The position numbers were made by a program, and so were the translations under genes. DNA of 64,000 nt from Dichomitus squalens LYAD-421 SS1 (taxonomy: Eukaryota > Basidiomycota > Agaricomycetes > Polyporales > Polyporaceae): assembly GCF_000275845.1 (NCBI RefSeq), contig NW_006766904.1:202635-266634 (forward strand). The letters are read 5' to 3'. Under the pieces are notes generated by a model. The model searched no databases, was not told the DNA's origin, and saw only the letters and a program-made list of their open reading frames with translations. This document shows, piece by piece, positions 1 through 10,462 of this stretch (within the stretch, counting starts at the first letter, position 1; every line of letters starts with the position of its first letter).

Positions 1-109
1 TCCACCGACCACCGTAGACGGGCAAAACGGAAGTGAGGGCGTGCGGAGATAGAGGCACGGAGAACGCGACCACGACCGCGAAGACGAACGCCGGGCGACC
101 AGGACAGCC

Positions 110-989
110 TCACGAGTTCGCTTCCCTCTTCTTCTTCCGCCTCTTCCCCTCCGCTCCCGCACCAGATCCCTGCTCCCTGTCGCGTTTGCGCGCCCCCGGG
201 GGGCCGGGCGCGTCGACCCCCGCGGGCCTAACGAACCCCGCGCCGTGCGGTATCGCCGATGCCTCAGACGCGGACGCGGGACTCGGCTTAACGTCTTCGT
301 CCTGTTCGAGGAGGAAGGAGGCGGGGAAGGGCGCTGGGGCGCTCTCGCGGACGAGCTCCTGCGCGGTCTTCGTGCGCACCGCCTTCTTGCCGTCCCTTCT
401 CGTGGAGACGAGAGAGGCGTTTGAGAAGCCGGAGATCGACGTGGGCAGCGGCTCGAATCTGGAGCGTAGTCTCTGCGGCTTTGCGTCCTCTTCTTCTATC
501 TCGCCGGGTTCTTGGGGCTTGGGCTAGAAGGAAGAGGGAGATGGGGCGTATCGGTCGGGTTAGACGGAGGGTGGGGCAGGATGGACGGTTGTGGCGCTCA
601 CTGGCTCCGGCACGACCTCCTTGCCTTTGGCGTTGAACGCCCGACGGCCCCGGAAAGCGGGTCTGCCGTCTGGTTGAGACGCAGATGACGTTCCTTCACC
701 CTTGTCCGACTGGAAGATGAAGGGCAGATATGAAGATTCGTGCACGTTGTCTTCCCTGCAGGAGTGACAGATCTACATCAGCCATGGATGCGGAAATGTG
801 ACGGACGTACTGCTTGCTCAAAGACTCGCCCAATCCCCATGCATCTCGGATTTCCTGCGAGACAGACCACTCGGCGTCGTCCTTGACCTTGGCCTGCTCC
901 ACTTCGACCTGGGCCTGTAGTTTTGCCCTCTGGGCATTTTGCATGAAGCGGAGACTTAGCGTCCCGTTGCTGAGTGTTTTCCCAGCCAT
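110..989 (-). CDS. MPP6-like nuclear exosome cofactor (M-phase phosphoprotein 6 family)
   Basis: Three exons (811-989, 602-755, 110-523) give a 248-residue basic protein; both introns (756-810, 524-601) have GT-AG ends. The N-terminus (MAGKTLSNGTLSLRFMQNAQ) fits the short start of Mpp6/MPHOSPH6 proteins, where a K-x-L-S...L-R-F/M-K-FMQ motif is typical. Exon 2 carries the second family element, an ESY/F-LPF-like stretch followed by GRRAFNAKGKE (compare the GRxSFxxFNPE motif). The tail is low complexity and ends in a Lys/Arg cluster (EGKRRKKKRE) that could be a nuclear signal. Mpp6 proteins bind RNA and dock the Mtr4 helicase on the nuclear exosome. The start is the first ATG in frame; upstream is TTG-GAG. 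The gene is divergent from ASF1. The family call is good but not certain, because conservation is limited to two motifs. Confidence 0.68.
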
Positions 990-1476
990 CTCCAATAGTT
1001 GGCCACAAATCTAGGATCGAGCAAACGAGTGGACGACGTCAGGTCGAAAGCAAGCAGATGATGGTAGGCAAGAAAGCCTTCTGTCCGTTACGTCCTTTAG
1101 CCTCCTTGTAGCTAGGCAAGATCAGCCAATATCCGTGGGTATCAGAGAGATGCAAGACCAGAGGGCAGGAGCTAGAACAGAACGACGGTGGAGAGAAAGT
1201 AAAAGGTAAAGCAATAGCCGCAGCTAGTGGACTCGAACTCAGCGACGCCTAAGTACATAGTGGCGTCTTACCGCTATACAACGAAAGCAAAGGCGCTCTT
1301 TCCCGATATGGTGCTTGTGACCGTGGTGACCTGTATGCGGGCGTAACGCGTTTGTGACTAGACGCGTCTTGGATTGGTGGCCACGCGTTTTGCCACCGAT
1401 CCACCATCGCCGCCTCCGCTTTCGCCTCCGCCTCCTCCGCCGCCCGTCCTCCTCCCATCCACTCGCACAGTTTACT
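990..1476. promoter_or_regulatory. Shared divergent promoter region between MPP6-like gene and ASF1
   Basis: This 487-base stretch separates two start codons on opposite strands, so it must hold both promoters. It contains no credible protein gene. A tRNA-like sequence on the minus strand lies in the middle. A pyrimidine-rich, CCG/CCT-repetitive tract sits at about 1395-1460 just before the ASF1 start, as is common in basidiomycete promoters. No specific factor site is claimed. Confidence 0.5.
1217..1290 (-). other. tRNA-like sequence (probably a relic)
   Basis: On the minus strand there is an A-box-like segment (GTATAGCGGTAAGAC), then a perfect 6-bp stem GACGCC/GGCGTC around a 12-base loop, then a B-box-like segment AGTTCGAGTCC. 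This order and spacing resemble a tRNA gene. However the T-stem does not pair, no 7-bp acceptor stem forms, and the loop is too long for an anticodon loop. It is more likely a decayed tRNA or a Pol III promoter relic than a working gene. Confidence 0.25.
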
Positions 1477-2235
1477 ATGTCCATTGTTACGATCAGGGTG
1501 CGCCAGACTGCATGAAATGTCCCGAGACGCTACTCATATAACTTGCAGAATGTCGAGTTTCTGAACAACCCCGCTCGCTTCCTGGACCCATACCACTTCA
1601 GGGTCACCTTCGAATGCATAGCTCCCCTCCCAGAAGGTACGCCGTCTGTGTTCACCAGTCTTTTTTATCTTACAACGTGCATCAGATCTGGAATGGCGCC
1701 TCATCTACGTCGCGTCCCCGGGCAACGAAGAGCTCGACCAGGAGCTCGACGACTGTCTAGTCGGCCCCGTGCCCGTCGGCGTGAACGCGTTCGAGTTCGA
1801 GGGCTCCGCCCCGAACCCCTCCAAGATCCCCCCAGAAGACGTCCTCGGCGTCGCCGCCCTCATCCTCACCGGCTCGTACAAGGACCAGGAGTTCGTCCGC
1901 GTCGGCTACTACCAGAACACCGAGTACGACAACGAGGAGATGAAGGACGCCCTCCCGGAGCCGATCCGCTTCGACAGGCTCGTGCGCGACATCAACACGA
2001 AGCCGAGGGTGACCAGGTTTCAGATCAAGTGGTGCGTCGTCGTGTGTTCTGCTGGTCGCGTGTCAATCGCTCGTCCTCACCACACATTCGCTCTCGGCAC
2101 AGGGATGTTGCGCCGCCGGTAGCTGGAGGAGGCGTTGCCGCGGGGGCTGCCAACTCGGCGGCGGTCCCTTCCGCGGACGACATCGGTGACGATGAGGAGG
2201 TCACGGTCAATGGCACCGCCAAGCCTGCATCATGA
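1477..2235 (+). CDS. ASF1: Histone chaperone ASF1
   Basis: Four exons (1477-1497, 1549-1636, 1686-2031, 2103-2235) encode 195 residues. The start [18 protein letters not shown] closely follows the known ASF1 N-terminus, and its first exon is only 21 nt. Family hallmarks are present in order: [60 protein letters not shown]-type strand, [17 protein letters not shown] and the closing [11 protein letters not shown]. This is the complete immunoglobulin-like core of about 155 residues that binds the H3-H4 dimer. The tail is short and acidic ([13 protein letters not shown]), as in fungal ASF1. The protein acts in nucleosome assembly and histone exchange in the nucleus. Splice phases close exactly and no residue of the core is missing. 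Confidence 0.97.
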
Positions 2236-3297
2236 CGGGTTTTGCCATGGATACACCTGCGCTCCGTTTCTCGTTTGTGACCAAGCTATAGTATTGCTAT
2301 CTGTGTTTGTAGCTCACCTGATTGTCTATGGTAGTATTAGGAACTAGGAACTTGTTCGCCTTCACCGTTTGAGCCCGCTTTGCGTCATTGCAAGTCCTCA
2401 CATACCCCGTACCGCTAAACCAGGTCTTTCAGGTCTTTTTCGAGGGGACAGTCGTCCCTAGGACCCGACTATGCCTGTTGTCTCGCATGAGTAGCTGGCA
2501 CGACCTATGCAGCTGGCTCGTGCTTGACGCCGACGAGGGGCGTCCCTGAGCGCCCATAGAAGCACTCTATACGGTGCGTCGTTCCCCAATAATTGTATCA
2601 GGACGTATCACTGAGTCGTGCGTGTCTTCTGAGATAGATTCTTGACCTGTAAAGGCTATACTGCCGGCGACATGTCCGTGCCGCATCGGAAGGTCAGGTG
2701 GGATGCCTCATTGTCCGGCGTTCTGCCATTTGGAAACCGACTTCGCTCCTCTGCTATTAAACCTTATATTTTCCGCTCTGAATGCTATGGCCAAGTCGTT
2801 CAATCGCGTTAAAAGGCTTCATCGATGGCGCCTTGAAGGCCGTGGGAAAATGTTTGCAGGCGAGGCAACAAACAAAGCGACCTGTACAGCAGAACCTAAT
2901 ACCTGCAATGGCGCTGGGCCACCGCGTCAACTCAGCGTTCGGTGCGCGTCGATACGGCTTGTAGCAGCCCTGAGGTTGGGTACAAGCAAATCGATAATAC
3001 GACTCACCATCGTTCTCGGGCTCGTAGGCCAAGTGAGGGTTGCGCGGAAAGTGGGTTGCCTGGAGCGACGCCGAATACATTCGATCTGGTACAAGCCCTG
3101 TGCTCGACGCCGCTGCGCATCTTGTGCGGTCTTGCATGCTGCGTGTCTGGATAAAGATAACGCGAGCTGGCTCTCCAACGCTGGTGGAAACTACTGACAA
3201 TCGTGGAAGCGTAGGAATGCGATATGCACGGGACAACGGTGGCACGCACGCGTACTATCGATTGACTCGGGATTAAGGGGGGCCTCATGGTTAGTGT

Positions 3298-3387
3298 TCT
3301 TGGCAGAACGCTGCCAATCTGCCAGAGGCAACTGCCAAGCGGCAATTGCCATTTTGCCCGCCACCGAGACCGGCAATTTGGTGGCAG
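3298..3387. repeat. TGCCA/TGGCA motif cluster 1
   Basis: Within about 90 bases the pentamer TGCCA or its complement, or the near forms TTGCC and GGCAA, occurs repeatedly, including the palindrome GGCAATTGCC. The motifs face both ways. A second cluster lies about 400 bases further on, and a third, weaker one near 56829-56880. Function is unknown; it may be a fossil terminal repeat. Confidence 0.4.
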
Positions 3388-3783
3388 ATACACGGCGCTT
3401 GTCGAGCGCTTACTGTTAATGGAGCCGTTACCGGTCGCCCACAGAGACAGAGTAGCTCAGTAAGAGACAGTCCTTCCACTCTATACTCTGGGGAGTGTTT
3501 CAATATAGCGGTATGTGTTATGAGTGAGACAATTGATGGCCGCCTTATTGACTAGCTTGTCTTGAGAAGTCATCCCGGCGCCTGACTGATGGGCTGAAAC
3601 TCTCAGCTAGATGGGAAATCACCTGTATGAGTGTACTCTGTTGCGGGAAGTGGATAGACAGCAATATCTATGCAGTATTCATGTTCTAAATCTTCACTAA
3701 AGAGCATCGGATATTTTCTGTGGCCTCAATGGATAGCTCTAATCACTCTCCATCGCCAGAGGCTCCCCGGAGCGCCCGTTGAT

Positions 3784-3846
3784 CTGCCAGTATTTGCCGG
3801 CCCTGGCAATTGCCATATTTGCCAATCTGCCATTTGCCAGAGGCCG
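3784..3846. repeat. TGCCA/TGGCA motif cluster 2
   Basis: A 63-base tract with TGCCAG, TTTGCC, TGGCAATTGCCA, TTTGCCAATC, TGCCATTTGCCAG in succession. Composition and the central palindrome match cluster 1 about 400 bases upstream, and the order suggests a loosely inverted arrangement. It lies about 300 bases before the HET gene start. Confidence 0.4.
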
Positions 3847-4148
3847 AAACTATTCTGCCCCGTACACTACTCATGGTGTCTCTAAGGCAGCGTCTGTCAC
3901 AGGCCGCATCCCTCTTATAGGCTCGGGGGTCAGTCCGGCTGCCCCTCACTTCTCCTCCGTCTTTTCCGTAAGTCAGGTTCCTTCTTGCTGCAAGTATTGT
4001 TTCCAACTGATAACCATTGCATAGGAGCCGAAGCGCAAAAGCGGAGTTCTCGTCTTGCATGTGTTCCGCTCATACCGAGAAACGTCACTGTGAGTGCCAT
4101 AAGCTGTATACTGCAAACGACAGACCGTAACGGGTCATCAAGCACAGC

Positions 4149-7100
4149 ATGCGACTGCTCAATGTGAAGACGGGACAGTTCGAGTTGGTCACCGATCCTC
4201 GAGAGGTCCGCTACGCCATCCTATCCCATACTTGGAACCTAGAAGGCGAGCCGACGTACCAGGATGTCTGCCAAATCCAGAAACGATGTGGCCCTCCTCC
4301 CTGTGGCCCCTCCGTTCTCTCTTCCCTCCCCGAGAAGATCCGCCGCTTCTGCGAGCTCGCACGTGATGACGGCTTCGAGCTTGTCTGGACAGACACCTGC
4401 TGCATCAACAAGGCAGACCACACCGAGCTGGTGGAAATCATGAACTCCATGTTCGACTGGTACGGCCTCGCCAGAGTGTGCTACGTCTACCTATCGGACG
4501 TTCTAGACGATCACAACGGTCTATTCATAGAAAGCCGCTGGTTCACGCGCAAGTGGACATTACAGGAGCTCATTGCCCCCAGCATCGTTCTCTTCTTTGG
4601 GCGCGATTGGGCGCTGCTCGGATCCAAGAACACGCTCTCGTCCCTTGTCAAGGAGATCACAGGCATTGATCGCAAAATCCTTGCACTGGAGCAATCTGTT
4701 GACGACGTTCCCATGGCTAACCGCATGGCATGGGGGTCGCATAGGAAGTCGACCCGCCAAGAGGATGAAGCATACTCGATGATGGGTATCTTGGGCGTCG
4801 GCCTGCAGCCCATGTATGGCGAACGCGAGACCGCATTCTGGCGTCTCCAGGTCGAGGCCTACAAGCGGTGCCCCGATCACACACTCCTTGCCTGGGGACC
4901 ATCCATCTCTCTCGATGACCTCTCCGATAGAATACCGCACCTTTGCTTGCAAACCCCTGATTCCACTAACACGTCCTCGTTGCTGTGTCACCGTCACCAC
5001 TTCTATGCTTCTCAGGGCAGTGAACCCGATCGGGTCAGTCTCTCTCTCCCGACATTCGCAAGACAACTCGGCATCTCAGGCTCTTCGTTGAGCGAGCTAT
5101 ATGCGTCGGTTACATTCACGCATCCACCGGGTCATATGATACTTCCTACCGTGGTCTTCGATGGTATCCACATTGCTCTCCTGCCTTGCACGAGGCGTGG
5201 GGAACTTGGTTTGTTCGGTCTGCCTGTGGTGCCCTCAGACTCGCAGTCAGTACGGGTAATCGGACCATTGTACCATGACCACGAAGACAGATCACTGTAC
5301 CATGACCACGAGGACGGACCTTGCTATAGCCGCCTGCTTTATCTGTCAGAGAATGACCTAAGGGCCCTTTGCTCTCATCCCCCGGTGATGAAGTCCGTAT
5401 ACCCGCTTGTCCATATACAGCCCAACCCAATGATCGAAAACTTGCGCTGGTTCAAGAAGAACTCGCGTCCACGCTCCTACCTTCAGTTTCGGCGCTTCTC
5501 AGAGAACTTCTTTGGACGGCCAGTGTCCTCCTTCCCGAAGCCGAAGAATCACTTCAACACATGGTCTGGTGCGTCAGACAGCGAGGAGAGCGAATCAAAT
5601 GCGGATGGCCCAATGTCGAGTCAAGCATCCGCTACCGGGGACCTGGACGTGGAACAGCGTGTGAGTGAACTATGAAGGTTCTCGTCATATCAATACATTC
5701 ATGTCTTTTTAGCCGAAAATCCGCCTTATCGAGACCCACACGGGGAAATTCGATACGATGAGCGATCCGCACAGCGTCCACTATGCCATCCTATCCCACA
5801 GATGGTTGAATCAAGCCCAAGGCTCTCTCTCGGAGCAGAGCTATCAAGACATCTGCCGATTCCATAATGAACAGGCCGAGCGAGGTGATGCCGTTCTCAG
5901 CCGCTTTGACGAGAAGCTCCGGCATTTTTGCTCATTCGCTTGGGAGGACGGATTTCGATACGGCTGGGCAGATACTTGCTGCATCGACAAGAGCAACCCG
6001 TGGGAGGTGGAAGAAGCCATCCCTGCGATGTACGACTGGTATGCTCACTCAACCGTCTGCTATGTTTTCCTCCACGATGTCCACAGCACGAACTGGCGGG
6101 AGGAGCTCGCGGAGAGCGAGTGGTTCGATCGGGGGTGGACCCTGCAGGAACTCCTTGCTCCACGGAAGCACGTCTTCGTGTCCAAGGACTGGATCAAGAT
6201 TGGCACGAAGGATGACCCCGAAATTTTCGCGTTGGTCGAACGTGCAACAGGAATCCCACGATCTGTCCTCGCAGGTGAACGACCACTGGCGGACGTTCCC
6301 ATCACACAGCGGCTTTCCTGGGCTGCAGCCCGGACGACGACACGCGTGGAGGACCAGGCCTACTCTTTGATGGACATTGTAGGTGTCAAAATCCCCGTCG
6401 CCTATGGAGAAGGCCGTTACGCCCTCATCCGTCTCCAAGAGGAGATCTTGAAAGCGAACTCCGACCAGACTTTGTATACTTGGGGACCCTGTTACGATCA
6501 TATATCGGCAACCCGGCTCGGCGGCTCTTCTTCCTCGTCTCCTCACGCAGATGCACCAACTTCGGCACAATTCATGCTCGCATCATCTTTGCATGAATTT
6601 GCAGGCTCTTCCGCATTGGATCGCATCACACCTGACGAGCTGCGGAGTTAGAGATCCCCGTAGCGAACGAGGCGTTTGAGCTCACACAGTACGGCGTGCA
6701 TGCTCGTCTACCCCTCTCCCCTCTCCCCCATCGGAATTCATACCCAGACTCTCCCACTCATTTAGCGCTTCTGGGGTGCAAACATCCTGACAAGGGCTTT
6801 CTTGCTCTACTTCTTCGGCCATACAAGGAGCATGGCGGAGAACCGGAATTCCTCGTGGGCACTCGTCATCTCAGTGCTCGCCTCCTTGAAGCCACGGAGG
6901 AGTTTCCCAGCACTGTGGATGAGGCTGACCCTGAGCCTCTCGCCCAGTATACCCGCACAGTTTTCCTTTCGGCTTCTGAAGTCGCCGAACGCTCGTCCGG
7001 GTGGACCATGACCGACGTCTACATCCCTCACTATCCCTCGCGTACAATCATTGACTTGGAATATAACGCATCTCTCTACTCAGCCCTGCGCCAGGCTCCG

Positions 7101-7697
7101 GGGCCGTTCGAAGTGCGCCTCAGCGACTGGAATCAGAAGTTGCTCTCAATGCTGGGATTTTCAGTAGCGCAGAATGATTCGAATTCGGTCGTCACGCTCT
7201 CGAGGAACGGAGGACTCGGTTCGATTCGCATACACGTCAGCCGGTGCAAATGTGAACGCGGATGTGCTCTGGGTCTACTCACCGTCCGGGTTTCATCCGA
7301 CGGAGCCGATAGTCCACGTCCCTCCGACTTGCCCGTACGAGATCACAACGACGAGCACGTTGAGTCGTGGCATTTCTTTCACGGCGTCGCCTCTAGAGTG
7401 GAAGAGGTCACTTCAGCTACTGAAGGGCGAATGCGACTCAGGATGACCCTCACGACAGACTCACCCACTAGGGCTCCAAGACACAAGAGGCGGAGGGATC
7501 CTGATGGAAGGGTATGCGACAAGTCCGGGGATCAGGACATGCACGCAGGACCTGACACGCCGACGCAGCCTCTTGCGGCGCCCGTGGATGACAGGCAGGA
7601 CAACGAAAAAACGAGGACGTACGTGCTTAGTATAGAGATAGAACTCGAGCACTCGGAACCGGTACGTTCTGCGGCTTCGGATAGCGATAGCGATTGA
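4149..7697 (+). CDS. Tandem double HET-domain (heterokaryon incompatibility-type) protein, with apparent frameshift
   Basis: Exon 1 (4149-5660) starts MRLLNVKTGQFELV and carries a full HET domain: YAILSHTW, WTDTCCINK, MFDWYGLARVCYVYLSDV, RKWTLQELIAP, RQEDEAYSMMGILGV and MYGE. A 52-nt intron (5661-5712, GTGAGT...TTTTTAG) leads in frame to a second HET domain beginning KIRLIETHTGKF and containing YAILSHRW, WADTCCIDK, MYDWYAHSTVCYVFLHDV, DRGWTLQELLAP, TRVEDQAYSLMDIVGV and AYGEG. The second copy has no start Met of its own, which supports one fused gene. At 6649-6651 the frame meets TAG, but homology resumes at once in another frame (EIPVANEAFELTQYGVHARLP, then LALLGCKHPDKGF) up to 7697. One missing T at about 6650 would explain this. 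HET domains trigger cell death on non-self recognition in fungi. Full length would be about 1,160 residues. A base-call error or a real inactivating mutation are both possible. Confidence 0.85.
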
Positions 7698-8112
7698 AAA
7701 AGGGCATCCGTTGACCGCATTGAGGAGTTTTGCCAACTGGTCTTCCATGTATACATAGTGTCTCTAGTCTGGCTATATTGTGCACCTACATTCTCCGTCG
7801 TCTTCTGTGCTCATAGTGACAAAGTCCGCAAAATCACTCTTGACGCTTTGGTTTGAGTTGATGGTCATAGAATAAATCGGGGATGCTCAGCGTAGCGGCT
7901 CACTCTTGGCTGGCTTCTGTAGCATAGTATTCATCGGGATCACCTGGTTTGCGCACACGGTAGACTGAAGAATCTTGAATGCTTGCTCTTACCTGCATGC
8001 TTGTGAGCTGGAGCGAGCGGCTGATTGGATCTCCGCTTGGGTGGATCTGACTCTGTACCTTCTCCGACTACCTCGGACATCGTCTCTGACGACCTTCAGT
8101 CGACCTTCAGCC
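7698..8112. other. Intergenic, nothing recognised
   Basis: The 415 bases between the HET gene stop and the F-box gene start hold the 3' end of one and the promoter of the other. No gene or clear repeat is visible. Confidence 0.4.
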
Positions 8113-10276
8113 ATGTCCTCTCTAGCCACCATTCCCCAGGAGGTTCTGGAGCATATCGCCTTCTTTGCTGCGACGGATGGCTTCCTCGGCCCACCGGCAG
8201 GTATCACAGCGCTCCTCAGCGTCGACCGCCGGACACACGCCGTGCTCTCAGTATCTTCCAACCCGTATCTCTGGTCCCGCATCTTCGCGTTCAAGTTCGA
8301 CGTCGCATGTCCATCATGGCGTATCGGCGAGAAGGACAGAGCCATTGGCCCCGCGGAGGCATGCGAGGAGTTCAAGCTCAGGTGTACGCTCCTGAAGCGC
8401 ATCCGCAGCCGCACGGACTGTCTCGCGACGTCGTACGCGCTCAGCCCTACCCACCGCGACGCCCTTCGTTCGATCCTGTGGATGGCGTACCTCATGATGC
8501 TGGAGAACGACGGCAAGAACGACCTCCAGCTCCGGGAGTACGCAAGGTTTGATGTCTGGCTCAAGGACTTCCTCTTCCATCCCACCGGAGCTTCCCTCGC
8601 AGCTTGGTCGGTCAAAATAGATCTGTGGCCGCCGAATGACGAACGCTCGGCCCTAGCGTTATGGCTGTTCTGGTACATGCTGAAGCCTGGTGAGTACGCC
8701 GCTTTCATGCTTCCCATTTTCGTTGCCTGTTCCCGGCATTGTGGCGAAAGCTTGTGTCTCAGGCCGTAGGCTACGCCGGCTTGTTCCTCTCACGATACCC
8801 GTCAGAAATCGCAAATCCGTAACAAATGACATCTCCATCGCTTTTGTACCACATGTCGTCGGTCTCAACCTGCCTAAATAATCATGCATAGTAAATTTAT
8901 GGCTTCTAAGACTCGGCGATGAGACATGCCATACGCCACAGTATGGAGGCGCTTGCTTCTTCCTTACACACGAGATGGCTGATGATGTCTGTGGAGGGTC
9001 ATGTTGTTAACGCTCTCTTCATACTCCGTTTTCAATAGATGAGTACATATCGGATGACGATACCGCTTTCAGGGAAGCGTCCAGCGTCTTGAAGCTCTTT
9101 GCGCTCGGCGCACACCAGGTTCGCACATACGTAGTACAACTTCTCCGCTTCACTCTAATATAGTGGTTCAGTACCCCCTCTGCCAGCCCCCGTGGAATGA
9201 GTTCGCCCCTCCAAGCCGGGCCCGAGGAGGAGCGTCTGCAATCAAGCATTTCGGCACTTCCGTCAAGATGGCACCGCCGGCGCCCGCCCCATCCGCGATC
9301 CTGGCCTATTTGACTTTGGCGAATAAGCTTTCGGTCTCCTGGGACACCATACATTACATGAAGCCGCCTTCCGCGACCCCGCCGTCTCTCGCTGCCAACG
9401 CCTCCAGCCGGGAATGGGAGGCCGAATGGATGAGAGGGCTCCACCTGGCGGACACGACGAAGCCGTTGGGCACCGCCTTCTCTGGTGCCTTCATCTCCGG
9501 AAGCCTGGAAGGCGTCTGGGAAGGGCTCTTCACGGTATGTCAACCGCGTCATGACATGCTGCGGGGACGTATTCTCATTACCGAACGTGCCCCCTTAGTA
9601 CACGGAGTTTACGGCATACGCGGCGCTGCTCTCAGGCGCCCCTCCAACGGTCCTGCAACGCAGTCTCGTCGCCCACCACCCTCACCTGTGGAAGCTACGC
9701 GAACACCACCTCTATGCCTCAGACGAGCCAGACGCGCCCGAGGTCTGGCCTGTGTCCCCAGGCAACCCGTTGCGAGGATACATCCCCAACGGCACCCAGA
9801 TCTCGGAGACCTCGGAGGGCGTTTTTGTGAAGGAGCCTGGACGCCCGGAGCGGGTGTTTCACAGAAGCTGGGCGAGCGTGCGGAACACACCGGCCGAGCA
9901 GCGCGGGCGGCTCGTGGACGTGTTCATCACGGGAGAGGTACGCCTTCGCGTTGTGGGTCCATGAGAGTGTCTCTCACCGTGTACGTGTATCCACAGGGCC
10001 ATTCGGCGTGGGGGCAGTTCAACCTCGTGGGGCGCATCAGGCCGTGCGACGGGTTCATCAGCCTGTCGAAAGAATACGTGCGTCGCTAATGTACTTGGCG
10101 ATCGATGTGTCTGCTGACGCGCTCCCAAGGTCGATGGCGACAGAGGGCGGTGGTTGTACCGTGGCTTCATGGTGGGCAACGCGGAAGGGAACCTCTCGGG
10201 ACGCTGGAGGGATACCCTGAGCCCTCCTGACGTCCTGGGATACGAGGGGTGCTTCGTGATGAGCCGCCGTAGATGA
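8113..10276 (+). CDS. F-box-like protein of the basidiomycete WGxFxLxGR type
   Basis: Six exons (8113-8689, 9039-9118, 9172-9534, 9599-9937, 9997-10077, 10130-10276) join in consistent phase to 528 residues. The N-terminus (LATIPQEVLEHIAFFAATDGFLGPPAGITALLSV, then SNPYLWSRIFAFKFD) is an F-box-like motif, which normally recruits substrates to an SCF ubiquitin ligase through Skp1. The middle (LKPDEYISDDDTAF...FALGAHQYPLCQPPW) and the C-terminus (GHSAWGQFNLVGRIRPCDGFISLSKEY, RGRWLYRGFMVG, GRWRDTLSPPDVLGYEGCFVMSRR) follow a large agaricomycete family of unknown substrates. Exon 1 joins exon 2 as LKP-DEY across a 349-nt intron, much longer than the others. The third intron boundary (acceptor TTCAG before TAC CCC) was chosen because it is the only one keeping frame. 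The F-box call rests on motif spacing; the family match of the tail is stronger. Confidence 0.82.
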
Positions 10277-10462
10277 ACCTCCTACGTCCGTCGCCGCCAA
10301 CGCAGCTTGCGATCGATGTTATGTATGATCCCTGGTATGGACCCTTCGTCGTGTATCCACTGTATTGTATCACGTATCCATCCATGTGCTGAGCATGTTA
10401 CACAATGTAGGATATGTATCCGGAATGTACACTGTAATCTCACAATGGCTACGAACAATGTC

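Larger units (their letters stand above)
2236..4148. other. Gene-poor interval with TGCCA-rich clusters
   Basis: About 1.9 kb between ASF1 and the HET-domain gene. No frame matches a family I recognise. Around 2703-3245 both strands stay open for about 160 codons in several frames, but the peptides look like translated non-coding sequence. Two clusters dense in TGCCA/TGGCA motifs are listed separately. The last 300 bases should hold the promoter of the HET gene. Confidence 0.4.

Noticed and set aside
33..527. Long plus-strand open frame opposite the MPP6-like gene
   Set aside because: It is the mirror of the GC-rich exon 3 and has no family resemblance; the minus-strand gene explains it.
2703..3245. 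Open frames of about 160 codons on both strands
   Set aside because: Peptides look random, with no motif, signal or splice structure; both strands open together points to composition.
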